Part shown: positions 58,807 to 64,000 of the stretch, piece by piece
Layout of the letters: each line of letters starts with the position of its first letter
Position numbering within the stretch: position 1 is the first letter of the stretch
NCBI GenBank assembly: GCA_008360955.1
Contig: LUCM01005137.1
Coordinates: forward strand, 110,605 to 174,604
DNA length: 64,000 bases
Origin: Fasciolopsis buskii
Taxonomy: Eukaryota; Platyhelminthes; Trematoda; Plagiorchiida; Fasciolidae
Direction of reading: 5' to 3'
Made by a program: the position numbers and the translations under genes
Notes under the pieces: model-generated
The model's input: only the letters and a program-made list of their open reading frames with translations
The model's database searches: none
Told to the model about the DNA's origin: nothing

Positions 58807-61800
58807 TGACCCTGCAGTTTCTCTGGCGGTGACAAACAATTTCAAATGAAGGCTTTACTTCTAACGGAAGAATCTGTCGTCGATACCACGGTTTAAACGG
58901 CAACAGACATAATGTTACAGACTGCCGTCAGTACTATGCGGACACCCATAGGAGTATTTGTGTAAAACTCTCCATGCCCTCTACGTGAATTGGATTCATT
59001 CACTACCATTTGCTGCCCCTGTTATGGCTGGTCTAATGGCTTTGCGAGTTTTGATTTTAGCACAAAAGCCACTGTCAAGCTTCTCTACTTATTTCGACCC
59101 TAGCAGTGACGTGATTACGTCTTCCCAAAAGAACAAAGGAGCGCATTCGTGTGGACAGAAACCGACTTTTAACTGCCTATGTGGCTGTCAGCCCCCAAAC
59201 ACTTTGCCAATCAAGCATATTTGGCAATAACTTGAATTAGTTTAGGAAACCTAGAATAACATGAGTTTGTTGTACTTATACGCAATAATATTTAAGTATC
59301 AGAGAAATGCATAGAACGGTTTGCGGAGATCGTGTATTTGTCTTTTCTAGGTAGGCAGTTTATTGTCTGAAATAAAATGGATAGAGGGAGAGGAAAAACA
59401 GTAAATTTCTTACGCTCATAAGACTGCTCATTTATTCTACTTATTTGGTATTAGTGAGTGAATCTTGTTCCCTTGGGATGATACAATTAACGAATATTTC
59501 CAGGGAGGCCCAGATTCTTGATATCGTTTTACATGGGATTTTCGTTCAAATGATGATCAGGTCTTTGTAAAGTGAATCAAGCTGATTTCAGAGGACAGAC
59601 GCATGACGCAAAGAAGACTACTTATACGGAATTTTTTGCCACCGCTTAATTTCATCTCAAGATGTTGATAATGAAATTTTTGGTCTCATTCGTTAAACTA
59701 ATGGCAGTTGGATATGTACGGTTTGAAACACTTGGTGTCATCCTGATAACCACGTTACAAAATCAGTCGCACATAAAATCGAGATCCATCTGCTTTTGGT
59801 TACAGCCATCCGGTGTTATCACTAATAAGAAGAAAAATAACATTCGCTCGCCTATTATTTCGGAAGTGAGGCAGCGTCAACGGACTCCACCGAGTCGAGA
59901 CCAGTGACATATCTCTTCGAAACCCGCGATTTTGAGGCTCGGCCACCAGTAACAATAAGTAAAATGCGCAGGAAAATTTAGAAGCTCTGCCTCGGTGCCT
60001 GGTGGGAATGATCAGTCATACACAGTCACCGTCCAGGATCTGGGTCGTAAACCCAGGTAAAAAGGTCCGAATAAGAAAAACCTTCTACAGAATAATACCA
60101 ATGAATTGATGATTCTTGTCTTCTTAGGATTTTAAATCTATTGTTCTTCATTTGCACAATGTTCTGAACCTTCAACTTGCAACTTGGAATGTCGACTAGT
60201 ATGTCCACTAGTATGCAGCATATCTAGAACCACTTATACTAGCAACAAGGCAGTGGACTCCCTTGGCAGCTTTAATCATTTGATCTTGACCTGTAGCTCG
60301 TGAACTGGCCATTAATAGCAATAAATTTTTAATACCTAAAATACTGATCAATATTTTTCATATGCTCGCTGGAATTATTGTTTTTCACCATCTGCTTTTG
60401 ACATATCACAGGATCCTCCAAAAAAACAGAATGAAGAGGTAAGTGAAAAGTCGATTAGTCAGTAGTGATTTAATTTCATTCCGGCATGTCTGTTAATACA
60501 TCAGATGCACTTTCCTACGGTATATAATCGTTTTACTAGCATTGAATTTTGTTTTCGCAAATTACGTTAGCTTGACTGTTCACTTCTACAAAGGTAATAG
60601 CTGAGTTATACCCCATGGGTGGCTTTTTAAAATGTGCTGGTATTTGCTGATTCCCTCTCTAAAACGCGCTAACCGGAAAACTAGATTTTTGATGTGGTGA
60701 GTCTATTGCTTTATTATTTAACTTATTCATTTAAGTCATCCCCAAGCTGTTTGTTGGACTATACACGTGTTCCTACTCAATGTATCTGTTTGCATAAATA
60801 TTTGAATGTGCTAGGCTTCAAAAAGTCCAATCCGAATTTGACCATCTTAGCAACTGGTGTAACTTACGCGCTCGGCTTTGCGCACAAAATTTATTCCGTG
60901 CTCGGCTTTGGTTTGACTTTTGGACGATTTTTAATCTCGCATCCATACACCTAGGATGTAATTTCGACTGGTAAGAAGGCGTTTGAGACCTTCTGAGAGA
61001 AAATCTGGCTGGCATGCGTCTCTAAACCGGCGAAATTTACAAGGCTTTAGAGAAGAGAGCATGGAGAAAGTAAATGTGCACGTTGGAATAACAAATCGGA
61101 CAACGATTTTCAAATAACGATCTTCTCTCCATGCCGACCTTTTCCTTAGTCCTGGATGAATTGAAAGGTTCTGTAGAGAAAGCCAATAACATTTCTAAAA
61201 ACGAAATTGGGAGGAAACCATGTATGTCCTAATCGACAACCGTTCCTAATAGTGAGCAGCAAGAGAGACACTCTGAGGTGGATGAAATTGAAATTGAAAC
61301 AATCAAAGTGAACTTGAATTTTCTGGCGACTATCGTCGGTTTACATTAATAGTAACTCAAAAAGCATTTTCTTCAAACCATTTATGTGACCACCAGAATT
61401 GACACTTTTTCTATGACGGTAGCAGTGTTGTTGTTTTCGAACCGGTTGCAAACTGGCACAAGCGGGGTTAAAAGGACTTCCGATTTTCTGGTTGTTAAAC
61501 CCGAATCAGGGTCCAACACTCAAGTTAGTGAGTGAAAGGACATTACAGGTGACGGTTTATCCTGGGTAACTAGTAACTAAATTTACCCTCTTTTGATGCA
61601 ACTGACTTAGGTGCCTAGACTTGAGGAAGTGCGCTCAGTGAGCAAAGAACGTAAAATCATGTCAGTAGCCCAATAGGGAAGCTGTTTGTGGGTTCCGTTT
61701 GATGTCTGAATCTTCAACGTGGTTGGATTCCAAACCCTAAATTAATTACCATGTTAGATAATAAACACAACCTCATGGGATGAATTCGCATTTAAAGCAA

Positions 61801-64000
61801 GTACAAGGTTCTTCGTCTGTGTACAAAAAAGAATTGCCTTTGCGGAATTTGGTCTTCCATAAACCAGTGACCGGAAAAATTAGCCATTCAAAATTATTTT
61901 GAGACTGGAAACATTGTTTGGCGGCGCAAGGCCTCAAATTCATTAAACGTACTTTAGCTATATAAAACAAAGTTAGTAGTCCAAAACTTGACCGCAACAA
62001 AACCGGCTTGTGCTTCCGTGTAGCAACTAATAAGCACTGATTCACTGAAGATAGCCGGTTTGGCATCGGGAGGAAGAAATCGGTGAATAATGTTTTTCTT
62101 TGCAAGTTCACGCTCTTGTTGTTACAACTATGCAAAAAGGATGATTGATTTTTTCCAGCATTCCCTCAATCAGAACTACATTGGAACCAATTTCCGATCC
62201 CAGCCATTAAAAACTTCTCAAATAGATCGTCCTATCCGCACTACCTGCGAAATACGCAAGCATGCCCAGATGAGAAAATTGTCAAAATATTGGTTCATAT
62301 AAACGAAAGCGAAAACACGTTCTGACTCACTTGTAAAACGATTCGTCGGTAGGCACACATTCATTCCGCTACAAATCAAAATGTGCACATTATTTTTCCA
62401 ACGATAATCTTAGTTGGGTTTTTGTTCTATAGGAAGCCGATTTTGATCGATGGTTCTCGGTGCTCATATGCTTAGAATTGCATTTGTTATTCGACCAAAT
62501 CAGAATCTCGTGGCTCCATGATAGGACGATTTCATATCTCCAACACTTCATTCCCCTAGCTCTCTTGTCTCCCCATTGTTTTTCTTCAGCTAATGCCTAC
62601 TAAGCCAGGAAATTCTGATTGGAAATTGAAATCACTCACAAACTGTCGCAGGGATAATAACCAGAATTAGTTGTATGCAAACACGAATTTGTTTATAGCT
62701 TGAAAATAGCCACCAATCGATAGACGCACATTACGTGTATAGCTGCACTTGAGTTATTCGGGCGAAACAATTGTAAAGCACAAGCTGCAAACTAACGCAG
62801 ATCGGTGAATTTGCAACATAATTTGTCCTAGATTGAGAATATGTCGTTAGCTTTCCGCCGATTATCACAAATGTCATGGCGTTATTCGGTCACCATGGTT
62901 TGCAAATCGATTAATTATGGTCTGCATTCATGATTCGGAACTGCTAATAAACCCAGGTGTGTCTATTTCAGTGAAATCAGGCAACTTGAAGTAACGCCTA
63001 AATTTCTTCCATGTGGATCACCAGTTGCAATTCTTCTATGGAAATGGAACAGGATTTTGTTATTTCGACCCGCTTTTTGAGCCTATATAGTAGAAACTGT
63101 GCATGGAAGGGAAATATAATAAATATGTGTAGATGATGGCTCTGAAATCCAAACGTGTTTACTAACACCAATTATTAGAATGTGAATCGATCGATACCAC
63201 GAACAATTACTATTTAATTTCAACCTGGGATTTTTTTCAAACCACTTCTGGGTTTCATCACCGAACCCGAATCGAGAACGCATCTGGATCCGCCTAATCT
63301 GACAACCTCTTTGGTTGGATTATCAAAGCAGCACTACACTAGTTCATGGGTTCTAATTCACATTTAATTTAACTTAAATGGTTAGCGACGACAAAATACA
63401 TAATATCTTCACTTAATGTACTGTGTCTGTTAGTACGGGACGGGGGAGCAAACTTTACGTGTAAGCACATGTCCGGTTACGAGGACACTGTTGCCCACTA
63501 CGCACACACACGGAACATTCACCATTCCAGTCATAATGCGTTTGATTGCTGTAGCCTTACCTGGTCCATCATGAGTGCATATGAATGCAATTTGTTGGAT
63601 ATTCACAACCGTCTTCGGTAAAAAGGATACCTGTTCGAGCAATCTCTGTATTGATTCGGAAATTATTTTTGGCTGATGCGCACTCGATTACCCGAATACG
63701 ATTGGAGCATGCAGGAATGGGAATATAAAATAAAACCTACCGTTATTAAAAATGAATTAGGGAAAAAGTCACAGAATCAAAACTTTTAAATGAATCTACG
63801 AGCATGTGTAAACACGTAAGCCTACGCTCAAAGTTACGAGGCAGTGAGAGTCACTCCTACCCGCTTGATTTGTTGTTGGGTGTTAGGCGACGCATACATT
63901 GACCAGATCAATTCAACTCGACCATGAATTCAAGCTGTTTCCACGAGGTTATGATCAGCCAAAGTGTCGGCATAAAAAGTAAATCGCTTGATCTAACTTA
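58807..64000. other. Long stretch without a supported gene
   Basis: Several 60-120 codon frames occur, the longest on the minus strand (61773-62135), without domains or conserved motifs. A small imperfect direct repeat GCTCGGCTTTG occurs twice, 30 nt apart, at about 60871 and 60901. The minus-strand frame 63430-63642 is discussed among rejected items. No RNA genes, LINE or PLE motifs were found. Confidence 0.5.

Noticed and set aside
60694..60954. Coding repeat suggested by ALGFAHKIYSVLGFGL in an 86-codon frame
   Set aside because: Only two imperfect units of GCTCGGCTTTG occur; best explained as a small local duplication.
61773..62135. 120-codon minus-strand frame ending in a Cys-rich tail
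   Set aside because: The CTCFKC tail hints at a metal-binding motif, but nothing else supports a gene.
63430..63642. Minus-strand frame with HDGPGKATAIKR resembling a Walker A loop of an ABC transporter
   Set aside because: The spacing to the following TG is one residue too long, the first Gly and the Ser/Thr after the Lys are both replaced, and no ABC signature or Walker B follows. A GTAAGG donor also splits the motif. Likely coincidence.
1..64000. CRISPR arrays, bacterial operons, ribosome binding sites or phage modules
   Set aside because: No regularly spaced repeats or tightly packed coding frames; eukaryotic retroelement relics and splice-like signals argue against a prokaryotic source.

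Overview
The window reads as non-coding, repeat-rich DNA from an animal nuclear genome. It is AT-rich (about 60% or more by eye) and has no operon-like packing, no rRNA or convincing tRNA, and no long uninterrupted reading frame. The longest frames (about 100-160 codons) are close to what chance gives in 64 kb of this composition, so frame length alone was not accepted as evidence for a gene. The recognisable proteins are all retroelement relics: an EN+RT LINE, parts of two more LINEs and a Penelope-like reverse transcriptase. Together with a type-I hammerhead-like fold, AT richness and possible 38-39 nt introns, this would suit a parasitic flatworm or related bilaterian. That assignment is inference.

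Layout. 0-13 kb: the largest structure is an inverted-repeat ('foldback') family. A 41-bp-arm hairpin lies at 80-180, a long inverted repeat of about 410 bp with arms near 195 bp at 12330-12740, an extra half-hairpin at 12188 and a partial copy at 57227. A second dispersed family is shared by 1240-1690 and 6178-6545. 9-17 kb: several splice-site-bounded frames that could be exons, none identified. 19.6-20.1 kb: a GC-rich island followed by a TATA-like box. 21.0-22.65 kb: a broken LINE with endonuclease, linker and the start of the RT. 29.54-29.66 kb, minus strand: a fold with the three-helix layout of a type-I hammerhead ribozyme but a mutated core. 32.64-34.84 kb: the most complete LINE, with endonuclease, RT with its YADD box, C-terminal region and 3' tail. 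38.27-38.53 kb, minus strand: RT fragment of a third LINE. 42-45.6 kb: the best candidates for host exons, including two frame-preserving tiny introns and a minus-strand terminal exon with an adjacent AATAAA. 48.79-49.64 kb: a decayed Penelope-like RT with motifs in order. 58.7 kb: a weak LTR-retrotransposon RT-like snippet. The remainder is featureless to my reading.

No set of genes working together can be shown. The most unusual items are the foldback family and the co-occurrence of a hammerhead-like fold with a Penelope-like element, families linked elsewhere in animals. All exon calls are low confidence and await homology or transcript evidence.
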